From Nocardia sp. alder85J (GTDB taxonomy: Bacteria > Actinomycetota > Actinomycetes > Mycobacteriales > Mycobacteriaceae), in the NCBI RefSeq assembly GCF_020176955.2, contig NZ_JAIUCZ020000001.1, positions 372,001-436,000 of the forward strand: a DNA stretch of 64,000 bases, in the 5' to 3' direction. Of this stretch, positions 26,440-34,934 are shown piece after piece. The position numbers and the translations under genes are program-made. Below the pieces are notes generated by a model, which saw only the letters and a list, made by a program, of their open reading frames with translations, was not told where the DNA came from and made no database searches. Position 1 is the first letter of the stretch. Each line of letters begins with the position of its first letter.

Positions 26440-27887
26440 TCAGGAGGATGCGATGGACTGCTCGTGGCAGTACCCGCGGTAGGTCGGTGAGGTCCGCAGC
26501 AGCGACGCGTGCGTGCCGACGGTGTCGGCGCGGCCGTGGTCGACGACGACGATGCGGTCGCAGTCGCGGACGGTGGCGATGCGGTGGGCGATGATCAGCG
26601 CGGTCCGGCCGGTCAGCAGCCGATCCAGTGCGGTGAGGACGAGACGTTCACCGGCGGCGTCGAGCGCGCTGGTCGCTTCGTCCAGGACGACGACGGCCGG
26701 ATCCTTGAGCATCACCCGGGCGATGGCGAGGCGCTGGCGTTGCCCGCCGGAGACGGTGCGGCCGCGTTCGCCGATCTCGGTGTGGATTCCGTGCTCCCAG
26801 CCGCGTACGAACTCCCAGGCGTTCGCCGCTTCGAGCGCGGCGCGGATCTCGTCGTCGGTGGCGGTGGGTTTGCCGAGCCGGAGGTTGTCGGCCAGGGAAC
26901 CGCTGAGCAGGACGGAATCCTGGAAGACGACTCCCACGGCGTCGCGGATCGACTGCTGGGTGACCTCCCGCAGGTTCTGCCCGTCGACAGCGCGCCGGAC
27001 CCCTGGAGCCAGAAGCCCCACACGGCAACGATATCGCCGAGGCCGAGGGTTCCCGACGCCGCGCGCCACGCGCCGGCGAACAGCAGCACGAACGGTGCGA
27101 CGAATGCGAGGTGGAAGCCGAGCGTGTCCGCGTAGCGGTGTTGCAGCCGGGCCAGCGATTCGGTCCGGTCGCGCACGCCGTCGGTGCCGCGGTGCACCCG
27201 GCGCAGCGCGTCCTCCTCCGCGTTGAACGCCTTGAGCAGGGTGTGCACGCCCAGTAGTTCGGTGAGAGTGGCTGCGGTGCGGCCCAATTCAGCGCGAATG
27301 TCACGGGTGTGCCGGTGCAGTGTCGGCAGGATCAGCAGCGTCCAGCCGGCGGCCACCGCGAGCAGGGCCAGCGCCAGCGCCAGCATCCACAGGTCGACCC
27401 AGGCGATGAGTCCCACCGAGATGAGCAGCAGCGCGACCGCCCACCACAGCGCCATGCCCTGCACCAGCGTCGATTCCAGTCGCTCGATGTCCTGGTTGAT
27501 CCGGCCGGCGATGTCGCCGAGCCGCGCGCGGTGGAAGAAGTCGACGGACAGGCGCTGTACGTGCTCGTACAGGGCCTGCCGGAGATTGTTCGCCCATCGG
27601 GTCGCTCCCCGGCGGGTCCAGGTGTGCGCGAAGTAGGCCGCGGTGAGGAATACGGTCGCCACGACCACCGCGGCCAGTGCGGGGGTCTGCCAGCCGGTGC
27701 GGAGGAATTCCCGCGAGTCGTGCTGAATCCGGTTGAGCACCACCCGGAACACCGCCGGTGCGAGGCTCTGCGCGGCGGCGTCGACGAGGATCAGCGCATA
27801 CCCGGCCATCAGCAGTGGCCCGCCGTTTCCGGCCGAGGCGAACAGCATTCGGGCAGCGCGCGCACCGCCCTGGTTGCCCGAGTTCAC
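26440..27887 (-). pseudogene. ABC exporter (TMD-NBD) with internal deletion and frameshift
   Basis: From GTG 27887 the membrane domain runs through about residue 290 (LLMAGYALILVDAAAQSLAP, FFHRARLGDIAGRINQDIER, LGDIVAVWGFWLQGS). It should be followed by the sixth helix and Walker A, but the sequence jumps near 27003 in another frame to VDGQNLREVTQQSIRDAVGV. The rest of the NBD is good: VFQDSVLLSG (Q loop), TVSGGQRQRLAIARVM (signature), VVVLDEATSALDA (Walker B) and IIAHRIATVRDCD (H loop). Roughly 100-150 residues including Walker A are missing, so ATP binding by this chain is lost. The promoter-operator upstream remains. Confidence 0.82.
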
Positions 27888-27985
27888 AATTCGTGACCGG
27901 ACAGCCGCGAGCCGGCCCGGCCCGCGGCGGGGTCGAGCGGGCTCCGGTCGCGGTGCGGCCGAGTGCGGACATCGACAGCGAGCAC
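27884..27985 (-). CDS. Short frame coupled to the ABC exporter gene (33 aa)
   Basis: GTG 27985 follows GGAGG by 8 bases and reads VLAVDVRTRPHRDRSPLDP through SGHEL. Its stop TGA overlaps the exporter start (GTGA). It may be a leader peptide or the collapsed remains of a first half-transporter gene. It has no recognisable domain. Confidence 0.4.
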   Translation of the reverse strand: MLAVDVRTRPHRDRSPLDPAAGRAGSRLSGHEL

Positions 27986-28040
27986 AGTGGACACCTCCGA
28001 ATCGGCGAACGGGACCCGGGCCGCTCCGCCCTGGAATTTC

Positions 28041-28066
28041 TTCCACCGGAATATAGTCCAACGGTA
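28041..28066 (-). promoter_or_regulatory. Operator copy 2 upstream of the ABC exporter
   Basis: Written on the plus strand, it has TTCCACCGG on the left, ATATAGTCC in the middle and ACGGTAG on the right, 26 bp from TTCC to GGTA. On the minus strand the centre reads ACTATATT, a likely -10 for the exporter operon. It shares CCGGAATATAGTCC exactly with most of copy 3. Confidence 0.7.
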
Positions 28067-28231
28067 GAAAATTGACCAGAGGGGCGGCGGCCGACCGCGT
28101 CGACACCGAAAAGCAAGTCGCTGCAACAGATTGTCTCTTCGCGGTGACGGAGCACACGATCTATCGACGGTTGTGACCCCCGACACGAGCCGGTCGGGGT
28201 CTGTGCGGGGCATTCGAAAGATGAGGTATCC

Positions 28232-29002
28232 ATGTTTGCGCAACGATGGATCGTGACCGCGGCCGTGGCCGCCGCGGCACTGACGGTGGTGACCGCGGGG
28301 GCGGCGCAGGTGTCCGCCTCGCCCGGCGCCGATCCCGCCACCGGTGTCAGCGCACCGGCCGTGGCCGAGGTCCACTATCAGGCCCGGATCATCGATGGCA
28401 GCGTCGTGGCGACGCTGACCGACGGCGCCACCTTCGTGGCGCAGCCCGCGACGCGGACGATCGCGATCCTGAACAGAGCCGGGCAGGTGCTCGAATCCGT
28501 GCCGACCTCGTTCGTGATCGGCGACCGGAATTTCCCTGTCGCCGGCGAGATTTCGGCCGACGGCGGCACGTTGCGGCTGACGCCGCAGGTCGACGGCGTC
28601 GCGGCGGCGGCCGCGGCGGCTCCGATCGCGTCGCCGCTGGAGAACCAGCTGGCGACGAACGACGCGATCAATCTGCTCAGTGCGGGGCTGGGGATCGGCA
28701 GCCTGGTCGGCACGATCCTCGGTACGGTCGTGGGCGCCGGAATGGGTCTCGCGGTCGCCGGCGCCACCTGCCTGGTGATCAGCATCGGATGTCTGCTGAC
28801 CGTATTCCCGGAGGTGGCCCTCGGCGCCACGATCGGCGGGATCGTCGGCATCAACGTCGCCGGTGCGGCCTCGGGACTCGGGGCGGTGTGGACCTACGTC
28901 CAGACCATGCTCGCCGCACCGGGGCAGAGCATCTACGCCAGTCAGATTCCGGCCTACAACAATCCGCCGGTCCAGACCCCGGCCGGCGAAGGCGGCCAGT
29001 AG
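28232..29002 (+). CDS. Secreted protein of unknown function, paralogue 1
   Basis: 256 residues. The signal peptide is MFAQRWIVTAAVAAAALTVV with cleavage near VSASPG. A beta-rich part follows (VHYQARIIDGSVVATLTDGA, TRTIAILNRAGQVLESVPTS), then ASPLENQLATNDAINLLS. Two hydrophobic, Gly/Ala-rich segments carry paired cysteines (ATCLVISIGCLLTVFPE). The tail contains VWTYVQTMLAAPGQSIYA. The next gene has the same plan and overlaps by one base. The hydrophobic part suggests membrane or cell-envelope association. The family is not one I can name. Confidence 0.75.
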   Translation: MFAQRWIVTAAVAAAALTVVTAGAAQVSASPGADPATGVSAPAVAEVHYQARIIDGSVVATLTDGATFVAQPATRTIAILNRAGQVLESVPTSFVIGDRNFPVAGEISADGGTLRLTPQVDGVAAAAAAAPIASPLENQLATNDAINLLSAGLGIGSLVGTILGTVVGAGMGLAVAGATCLVISIGCLLTVFPEVALGATIGGIVGINVAGAASGLGAVWTYVQTMLAAPGQSIYASQIPAYNNPPVQTPAGEGGQ

Positions 29003-29814
29003 TGAGAGTGCAGAACTGGGCGGTCCCGGCGCTCCTGGCAATATCGGCCCTGACCGTCACCGGCGGCACCGCCGCGGCCGCGCCGGCCCCGCCACCGGCG
29101 TTCGGTGCGGCACAGCCGTCCGGCGACAGCGCCTCCGGCGACAACGTCGAGGTGCGGACGGCGACCACCGGTGACAGCGTGACCACGACCATGACCGGCG
29201 CCACCTTCGCGCTCGGCGCCGATTCTCGTTCGGTCGTCGTGCAGGACGGCGCCGGTCGGACGATTGCATCCGTTCCCTTGGCATTCCAGATGCGGGAACA
29301 GCGCTACGACGTGGTCGCGCACATCGCCGACGATGCCCGGACGCTGACGCTCCGGCCGGTCGCGTCGGCGCAACCACCGGTCGACGGGAACGCCGAATTC
29401 GTCGCCAGTCCCTTCGAGAACCAATTGGCCGCCGATCAGGCTGTCGGCAATCTGGCGCTGATCGGATTCTTCGCCCCCGTGGCGGGAATCATCGGCGCCG
29501 CGCTGGTCGGTCTGGTGGTCGGTGTCATCGAATGCGCCGCGTTGACGATCGGATGTGTGCTCACCGCCGTACCCACGGTGCTGGGATTCATGGCGGTCGG
29601 CGGTGCCGCGGGCACGATCCTCATTCTGGGCCCGACGATTCTGCAAGGCCTGTGGACCTATATCCAGACGGTGCTGGCGCCGCCGGGGCAGAGCCAATTC
29701 GCGGGACAAGGCGGTATGGGCGGGCCGGATGATGCCGGCGTTCCCAATTCGCAGTTCCGCGGCCCCACCTTCCCGCCGATGTACGGCGGACTCGGCAGCG
29801 GATCCGCGGGCTGA
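29002..29814 (+). CDS. Secreted protein of unknown function, paralogue 2
   Basis: 270 residues from GTG 29002, inside the stop of paralogue 1 (TAGTG), so translation is coupled. Signal peptide VQNWAVPALLAISALTV with cleavage near TAAAAPAP. It shares with paralogue 1 the order TMTGATFALGADSRSVVV, ASPFENQLAADQAVGNLALI, the double-Cys hydrophobic part IECAALTIGCVLTAVPT, and LWTYIQTVLAPPGQSQFA. The tail is rich in Gly and Pro. The pair probably works as a heteromer. Confidence 0.75.
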   Translation: MRVQNWAVPALLAISALTVTGGTAAAAPAPPPAFGAAQPSGDSASGDNVEVRTATTGDSVTTTMTGATFALGADSRSVVVQDGAGRTIASVPLAFQMREQRYDVVAHIADDARTLTLRPVASAQPPVDGNAEFVASPFENQLAADQAVGNLALIGFFAPVAGIIGAALVGLVVGVIECAALTIGCVLTAVPTVLGFMAVGGAAGTILILGPTILQGLWTYIQTVLAPPGQSQFAGQGGMGGPDDAGVPNSQFRGPTFPPMYGGLGSGSAG

Positions 29815-29917
29815 CGGAACCCGGACGGCCTCCCGGGGATACCGACCTCATCCGGTATTCCACCCGTGCGCGGGAGGCCGTCTCGGCTCGACGAGAACAG
29901 TAGTAAGGAGACCCGCG

Positions 29918-31285
29918 ATGGCGGCGAGAATCAGATCCATGGCCACAGTCCTGCTCGCTCTGGCGTTGCTGGTCACAGGTTGCAGTCGGGGCGGCAGCGA
30001 GAACGCCGGAACCACCGCCGGCCCGGGTGATTTCGGCGATCTGAAGGGTATCTGCCACCCTGGAAAAGCGACCGGCGCACCGGCGCAGGGCGTCACCGCC
30101 GGGCAGATCAGAGTGGGTGTCTTCACCGACGCCGGATTCACGAAGGATCCCGAATTCGTCGACACCGCCAAGGTTTTCACCTCCTGGTGCAATGCCCACG
30201 GTGGAATCGGCGGCCGGGAACTGGTGGCCGACATCCACGACGCGAAACTGATGGAGGTGCGGCAGCGCATGCTCGACGCCTGCCGCGACGATTTCGCCCT
30301 CGTGGCCGGTAGCGCGGCCCTGGACGGGCTGGGGGTGAAAGACCGGCTGTCGTGTCTGCTGCCCGATTTCCCCGCACAGGTCGATCAGGTGCAGAACAGT
30401 GGATCGGATCTCCAGGTGGGCGGCGGCGCCAACGCGGCCGGGCTCTACGATTCGTACACCGGCTTCCATCAGTGGCTGTTCAAGGAGCGCTACCCGTCCT
30501 CCGCGAACGCGATCGGCCTGATCAACGGCGACACCCCGATCACGCGGGTGATCGGACAGGAATTCGCCGAGGCGCTGCCGGTGGAGGGGGCGAAGATCGT
30601 CTACAACGATCTGTATCCAGCGATGGGCGTGCCGGATTGGACGCCGTACGCGCAGGCGATCAAGGAGAAGAATGTCAAAGGACTGATCTTCCTCGGTGAT
30701 TTCCGGAGCCTGGCGAAGCTGGAGGATGTGCTGTCCGGCATGGACTACAGGCTCGATTGGATCGACTCCAACAGCAATTCCTATACGTCGGCGTTCCTGC
30801 AACTGGCGGGGGCCTCGCTGAGCGCCCAGCACAACTACGCCAGCCTCGGCAGCACGGCGCCACTGGAATCCGCGAGCACCGTGCCGGTGATCCAGCAGGC
30901 GAAGGCCATGTTCGCGCAATACGCCCCGGGTGAGGATCTGACCTTCCCGGCCCTGCGCGCGCTGTCCCAGTGGGCCTTGTTCGCGAAGGCGGCCGGCAGT
31001 TGCGGCGACGCCCTGACCCGGAAATGCGTGTACCAGGCCGCGATCGCGGAACACGCCTGGACCGGCGGCGGCCTGCTGGCCCCGGCCGATCTGGCGCCGG
31101 CCTCGACGGTGGTGCAGAACTGTTTCAATGTCGTGGAGGCGACGCCGCAGGGATGGCGGATTCCCGATTTCGCACCGGACCACGGCCTGTTCCGATGCGA
31201 TATCGGCCCGTACCGGTTCACCGGGGACTACGGCCGGCCGATGACTCTCGCCGACGTCGGGAAGAGTATGAGCGATTTTCGATGA
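29918..31285 (+). CDS. Lipoprotein solute-binding protein (branched-chain amino-acid type)
   Basis: 455 residues from ATG 29918, with AAGGAG 7 bases upstream. Lipobox ALLVTGC, so it is lipid-anchored outside the membrane. A type I periplasmic-binding fold follows: IRVGVFTDAGFTKDPEFVDT, HGGIGGRELVADIHDAKLME, GLINGDTPITRVIGQEFAEA and VKGLIFLGDFRSLAKLEDVL. No permease or ATPase gene for it lies nearby; the adjacent ABC gene is an exporter and broken. It may serve a remote transporter or act as a receptor. Confidence 0.85.
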   Translation: MAARIRSMATVLLALALLVTGCSRGGSENAGTTAGPGDFGDLKGICHPGKATGAPAQGVTAGQIRVGVFTDAGFTKDPEFVDTAKVFTSWCNAHGGIGGRELVADIHDAKLMEVRQRMLDACRDDFALVAGSAALDGLGVKDRLSCLLPDFPAQVDQVQNSGSDLQVGGGANAAGLYDSYTGFHQWLFKERYPSSANAIGLINGDTPITRVIGQEFAEALPVEGAKIVYNDLYPAMGVPDWTPYAQAIKEKNVKGLIFLGDFRSLAKLEDVLSGMDYRLDWIDSNSNSYTSAFLQLAGASLSAQHNYASLGSTAPLESASTVPVIQQAKAMFAQYAPGEDLTFPALRALSQWALFAKAAGSCGDALTRKCVYQAAIAEHAWTGGGLLAPADLAPASTVVQNCFNVVEATPQGWRIPDFAPDHGLFRCDIGPYRFTGDYGRPMTLADVGKSMSDFR

Positions 31286-31362
31286 CGCCGATCAAGGCGG
31301 GCATATGAAGGCAGCCAGCCCGGTTCCGCACTGGAACCGAGCCTGCCTGCTCGTCATCGTTG

Positions 31363-33636
31363 TCACGCGGTGAATCGGTGCTGCCCGGCGGACACCGTGA
31401 CCTCGTCGCGGCCGGGGAGGCGGACCACCGCGGTCGTTCCTTCGGGGATGGTGGCGGTCACCGACAGCGTGCCGCCGTCGAGCTCCCACCGGACCTCGGC
31501 GCGGCCGTGCGGGGTCCGCAGTTCGGCACGGGCCCAGGTGATGTCACCGCCGGGCCGCGGAGCGACGAGGATCGTGCGGTAGCCGGGTTCGAGGGCGCCG
31601 AGACCGCCGACGACACTGTGCAGCCAGGCGCCGACGGCGCCGAAGGCGTAGTGATTGAAGCTGGTCATCTCGCCCGGGTTGACGGTGCCGTCCGGCAGCA
31701 TCGAGTCCCAGCGTTCCCACATCGTGGTCGCACCCATGGTGACCGGATACAGCCAGGACGGGCAATCCTGTTGCCGCAGCAGCCGATACGCCGTGTCCCG
31801 ATGGCCGGTCTCGGTGAGCGCGCGCAGGATGAACGGGGTGCCGGCGAATCCGGTGGTGATGTGGTGGCCCGCGGCGGCGGTCAGCTCGGCCAGACGGTCA
31901 CCGGCGGATACGCGGTCGGCGGCATCGAGCAGCCCGAGGCAGATGGCCAGGGCGTAGACCGAGGTCGCGTCGCTGGTGATCCGGCCGTCGCTGACATGGA
32001 ACATGGTGAACGCCAACCGGATCCGGTCGGCGAGCCCGGTGAACTCCGCGGCGTCGCCGGGGTGCCCGAGCAGGTGTGCCGCCTGCGCGGCGATCCGCGC
32101 GGATCGGTACACGCAGGCGGTGGCGACCACGTACGGGTCGGCCTTCGAGTGCTGCGGCGTATCCGGCGGCGCGGTGGGATCGAGCCAATCACCGAGCTGG
32201 GTACCGCTTTCCAGCAATCCGCGCTCGGACAGGGCGGCGGCGATACGCCGTGCATAGGGCGATGTCGAATCATACTGTCGGCGAAGCACTTCCAGATCAC
32301 CGTAAGCCTCCCACACGGCCCACGGCACCCAGCAGACGGCGTCGTTCCACAAGGCCACCACCGGCGCCGCGCCGGAATCGGCGCCGGGCGAGGGTCGCAG
32401 CGATGCCATGTCCAGGAATTTGAGGCAGTCGGGAACCACCACCGGAACCTGTCCGCCGGCATGCCGCTGCTCGGCCGCCAGATCCAGCAGCCAGTCCCGG
32501 AGGAACAGGTCGACGTCGTACAGGTAGGCGGCGGTCTCGGCGAACACCGCGATGTCACCGGTCCACCCCAGCCGCTCGTCGCGTTGCGGGCAATCGGTGG
32601 GCAGGTCGACGAAGTTGCCGCGCATACTCCACACGATGTTCGAGTGCAGCCGATTCAGCAGCGGGTCGGAGCATTCGAAGGCGCCGATGCGGTCCAGGCG
32701 GGAACCGATCACGACCGCGCGAATCGCGTCGCCGAGCGCGTCGGTCGTCCCGGTCCATCCGGCGACCTCGAGGTAGCGGAATCCGTGGAAGGTGAACGTC
32801 GGCTCGAAGGTGTCGTCGCCGCCGCTGAGGACGAAGGTGTCGGTGGCCCGGGCCGTGCGCAGCGGACGGACGGCGAGTTCACCGTGTTCGAGGACCTCGG
32901 CGTGCCGGAGCCGGAGCTGCTCGCCGGCTCGGCCGCGGACCCGCATCCGGATCCATCCGACGAGGTTCTGCCCGAAATCGACCAGGATCGTGCCCGAGGG
33001 TGCGGTCCAGATCCGTTGTGGGACGATGTCTTCCTGGCGAGTCACCGGTGGTCCCAGGTACGGGGTGAGGCGCTCGTGGTCGAACTCGACGACGCGCACC
33101 CCGGTCCATCCGGGGAGATCCGCGCCGGCCCGGGTCCAGGTGTCGTCGATCAGGCGCGCGTCGATCGTCTGGCCATGGTAGAGATCGTCCGCGAGTACGG
33201 CGCTGGGGCCCGACTGCCAGTCGGCGCCGGTGCCGATGGTCTGGATGTGGCCGTCCGCGAAGGTGATTCGCAGTTCGGCCAGTGCGCACCGGGTCGCACC
33301 GTAGAGCGCGCGGCCGCCGAAGAATCCGAGATGCCCGGCATACCAGCCGTTTCCGACCCGGATGCCGAGCACATTGTGTTCGGCGACCAGGCCGGTGACC
33401 TCCCATCGGGCGTAGCGCACGCGCCACTCGTAGCTGCTCCAGCCCGGTGTGAGCACATCGTCGGTGACGGGTTCGCCGTTGAGGACCAGCTCGCACAGTC
33501 CGAGCGCGGTGCCGAACAGGACGGCGCCGGTCACCTCGCCGTGCCCGGTGTCGAGATCGAATTCCCTGCGCAGCAGCGGCGCACAGTCCCGGTCCGTGTC
33601 CGCGGTGATCATCGCGGCGCCGAACAGCTCTGCCAT
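31363..33636 (-). CDS. Alpha-L-rhamnosidase (GH78)
   Basis: 757 residues from ATG 33636 with GAAAGGG upstream. The N-terminal beta domain (GLCELVLNGEPVTDDVLTPG, GNGWYAGHLGFFGG), a second beta domain (TILVDFGQNLVGWIRMRVRG) and the (alpha/alpha)6 barrel with the catalytic-acid motif DCPQRDERLGWTGD at about 348-361 are all present. The C-terminal part has GEMTSFNHYAFGAVGAWLHS and YRTILVAPRPGGDITWA. It releases terminal rhamnose from glycosides. No signal peptide, so it is likely intracellular. It is the second gene of an operon, 56 bases after lacI. Confidence 0.93.
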   Translation of the reverse strand: MAELFGAAMITADTDRDCAPLLRREFDLDTGHGEVTGAVLFGTALGLCELVLNGEPVTDDVLTPGWSSYEWRVRYARWEVTGLVAEHNVLGIRVGNGWYAGHLGFFGGRALYGATRCALAELRITFADGHIQTIGTGADWQSGPSAVLADDLYHGQTIDARLIDDTWTRAGADLPGWTGVRVVEFDHERLTPYLGPPVTRQEDIVPQRIWTAPSGTILVDFGQNLVGWIRMRVRGRAGEQLRLRHAEVLEHGELAVRPLRTARATDTFVLSGGDDTFEPTFTFHGFRYLEVAGWTGTTDALGDAIRAVVIGSRLDRIGAFECSDPLLNRLHSNIVWSMRGNFVDLPTDCPQRDERLGWTGDIAVFAETAAYLYDVDLFLRDWLLDLAAEQRHAGGQVPVVVPDCLKFLDMASLRPSPGADSGAAPVVALWNDAVCWVPWAVWEAYGDLEVLRRQYDSTSPYARRIAAALSERGLLESGTQLGDWLDPTAPPDTPQHSKADPYVVATACVYRSARIAAQAAHLLGHPGDAAEFTGLADRIRLAFTMFHVSDGRITSDATSVYALAICLGLLDAADRVSAGDRLAELTAAAGHHITTGFAGTPFILRALTETGHRDTAYRLLRQQDCPSWLYPVTMGATTMWERWDSMLPDGTVNPGEMTSFNHYAFGAVGAWLHSVVGGLGALEPGYRTILVAPRPGGDITWARAELRTPHGRAEVRWELDGGTLSVTATIPEGTTAVVRLPGRDEVTVSAGQHRFTA

Positions 33637-33692
33637 GGTGACCCTTTCGTCTGTGCCGGCGCACCGGCGGGGCGGGTGGGGCCCGTACCGGA

Positions 33693-34715
33693 TCAGCGCG
33701 GCGGTGTGCCGGGCGTCCTGCTGGGCCCGGTGGACTCGCGCACGATCAACCGGGTGTCGGGTACCATGAAATGCCTTGCGGGACTGACTGTTTCGCCGCG
33801 CATCAGTCGATACAGCTGCCGAAACGCGGTGATCCCCATGCGCCGCAGGGGCGTCGCGACGGTGGTCAGCGCCGGGTGGCACAGTTCACCGGCGAACACG
33901 TTGTCGAATCCGATGACGCTGATCTGCGCGGGCACCGACAGGCCCGCGGCCGTCAGGCCCCGCAGGAGGCCGATCGCGAGCAGATCGTTGTAGGTGATGA
34001 CCGCGGTCGGCCGGAGACGTTCGATATCCGCCGCGGCGGCGAGCCCGCCGGCCACGGTCGGCGGGAACGGGCCGATCCGAGTGCCGGCGAGGTCGAGTTC
34101 GGGCCCGAGCCGGAGGATCGCTCGCCACCGCGCTCCGTCGTCCCAGGACTGTTCGGGCCCGCCGGCATAGGTCACCGTGGCATGGCCCAGGCTGCGCAGA
34201 TGGGCCATGGCGTCACGGGCGCCGGCGACGGTGTCGGGCACGACGCAGTGGTTGCCCGAGGCGATCCGGTTCAGCAGCACGGTCGGTCGCTGTTTCGCCA
34301 CCGTCCGTATCGCCCGATCGCTCATTCGCGAACCGGCCAGGATGATTCCGTCCACGTTCGGCAGCACCCGTTCGATCGTCGCGCGCTCGGTGTCCCGCGA
34401 TTCGCGCGTGTCCGCCAGCAACGTCGTATAACCGGCATGGGTCGCGGCGGCCTCGAAGCCGCGCATCATGCTCGCGTACCAGGGATTGGTCGCGTCCGGC
34501 ACGACCAGCGCTATGGTGCCGGCCCGGGTCCTGCGGTGCTCGCCCGCGGGAGAATGCGCCCGATACCCGAGGTCCGCGGCCACCGTCCTGATCCGCTCCG
34601 CGGTATTCGTGCTGACCAGACCCGGCCGGGAGAAGGCTCGTGACACCGTCGACGGTGAGACGCCCGCCGCGTCCGCGACGTCGTAGATCGTAGCCAGACG
34701 CACTGCGTCGCCCAT
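33693..34715 (-). CDS. LacI-family transcriptional regulator
   Basis: 340 residues from ATG 34715 preceded by GGAGG. The HTH and hinge read ATIYDVADAAGVSPSTVSRA and FSRPGLVSTNTAERIR, then AADLGYRAH. The periplasmic-binding-like effector domain has TIALVVPDATNPWYASMMRG, GIILAGSRMSDRAI, TAVITYNDLLAIGLLRGL and ISVIGFDNVFAGELCHPALT. It precedes the GH78 gene and has the shared palindrome over its own promoter, so autoregulation is likely. It is the second candidate for the regulon's controller. Confidence 0.92.
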   Translation of the reverse strand: MGDAVRLATIYDVADAAGVSPSTVSRAFSRPGLVSTNTAERIRTVAADLGYRAHSPAGEHRRTRAGTIALVVPDATNPWYASMMRGFEAAATHAGYTTLLADTRESRDTERATIERVLPNVDGIILAGSRMSDRAIRTVAKQRPTVLLNRIASGNHCVVPDTVAGARDAMAHLRSLGHATVTYAGGPEQSWDDGARWRAILRLGPELDLAGTRIGPFPPTVAGGLAAAADIERLRPTAVITYNDLLAIGLLRGLTAAGLSVPAQISVIGFDNVFAGELCHPALTTVATPLRRMGITAFRQLYRLMRGETVSPARHFMVPDTRLIVRESTGPSRTPGTPPR

Positions 34716-34747
34716 CGGTGCCTCCGTTCCGTGCCGCTCGAAGATTT

Positions 34748-34775
34748 CTACCATCGGAATATAGTCCGGTGGTAG
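34748..34775 (-). promoter_or_regulatory. Operator copy 3 upstream of the lacI-GH78 operon
   Basis: CTACCATCGG at 34748-34757 and CCGGTGGTAG at 34766-34775 form the best palindrome of the three copies (eight of ten arm positions pair). The minus strand reads ACTATATT in the centre, a likely -10 about 30-40 bases before the lacI start. It could also affect the divergent LuxR-type gene starting at 34935. Confidence 0.75.
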
Positions 34776-34934
34776 CTTTTCGGGAGATTGCTCCGCACGG
34801 TCTGCGGAACAACCCGTCGGTGCACAACGGCTTCGGCCGGACACGAGAATGCCGGGCCCGGCAGTGCCCCGGCCGGTGGACGGACAGTCGTTCGACGCAT
34901 TGGTGCGGTCGCCGCCGCGGGCTACGTTGTCGGG

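Noticed and set aside
31360..33993. Long plus-strand frame opposite the rhamnosidase
   Set aside because: The minus strand has GH78 catalytic motifs and a good start; the plus frame is low-complexity and crosses a gene boundary.
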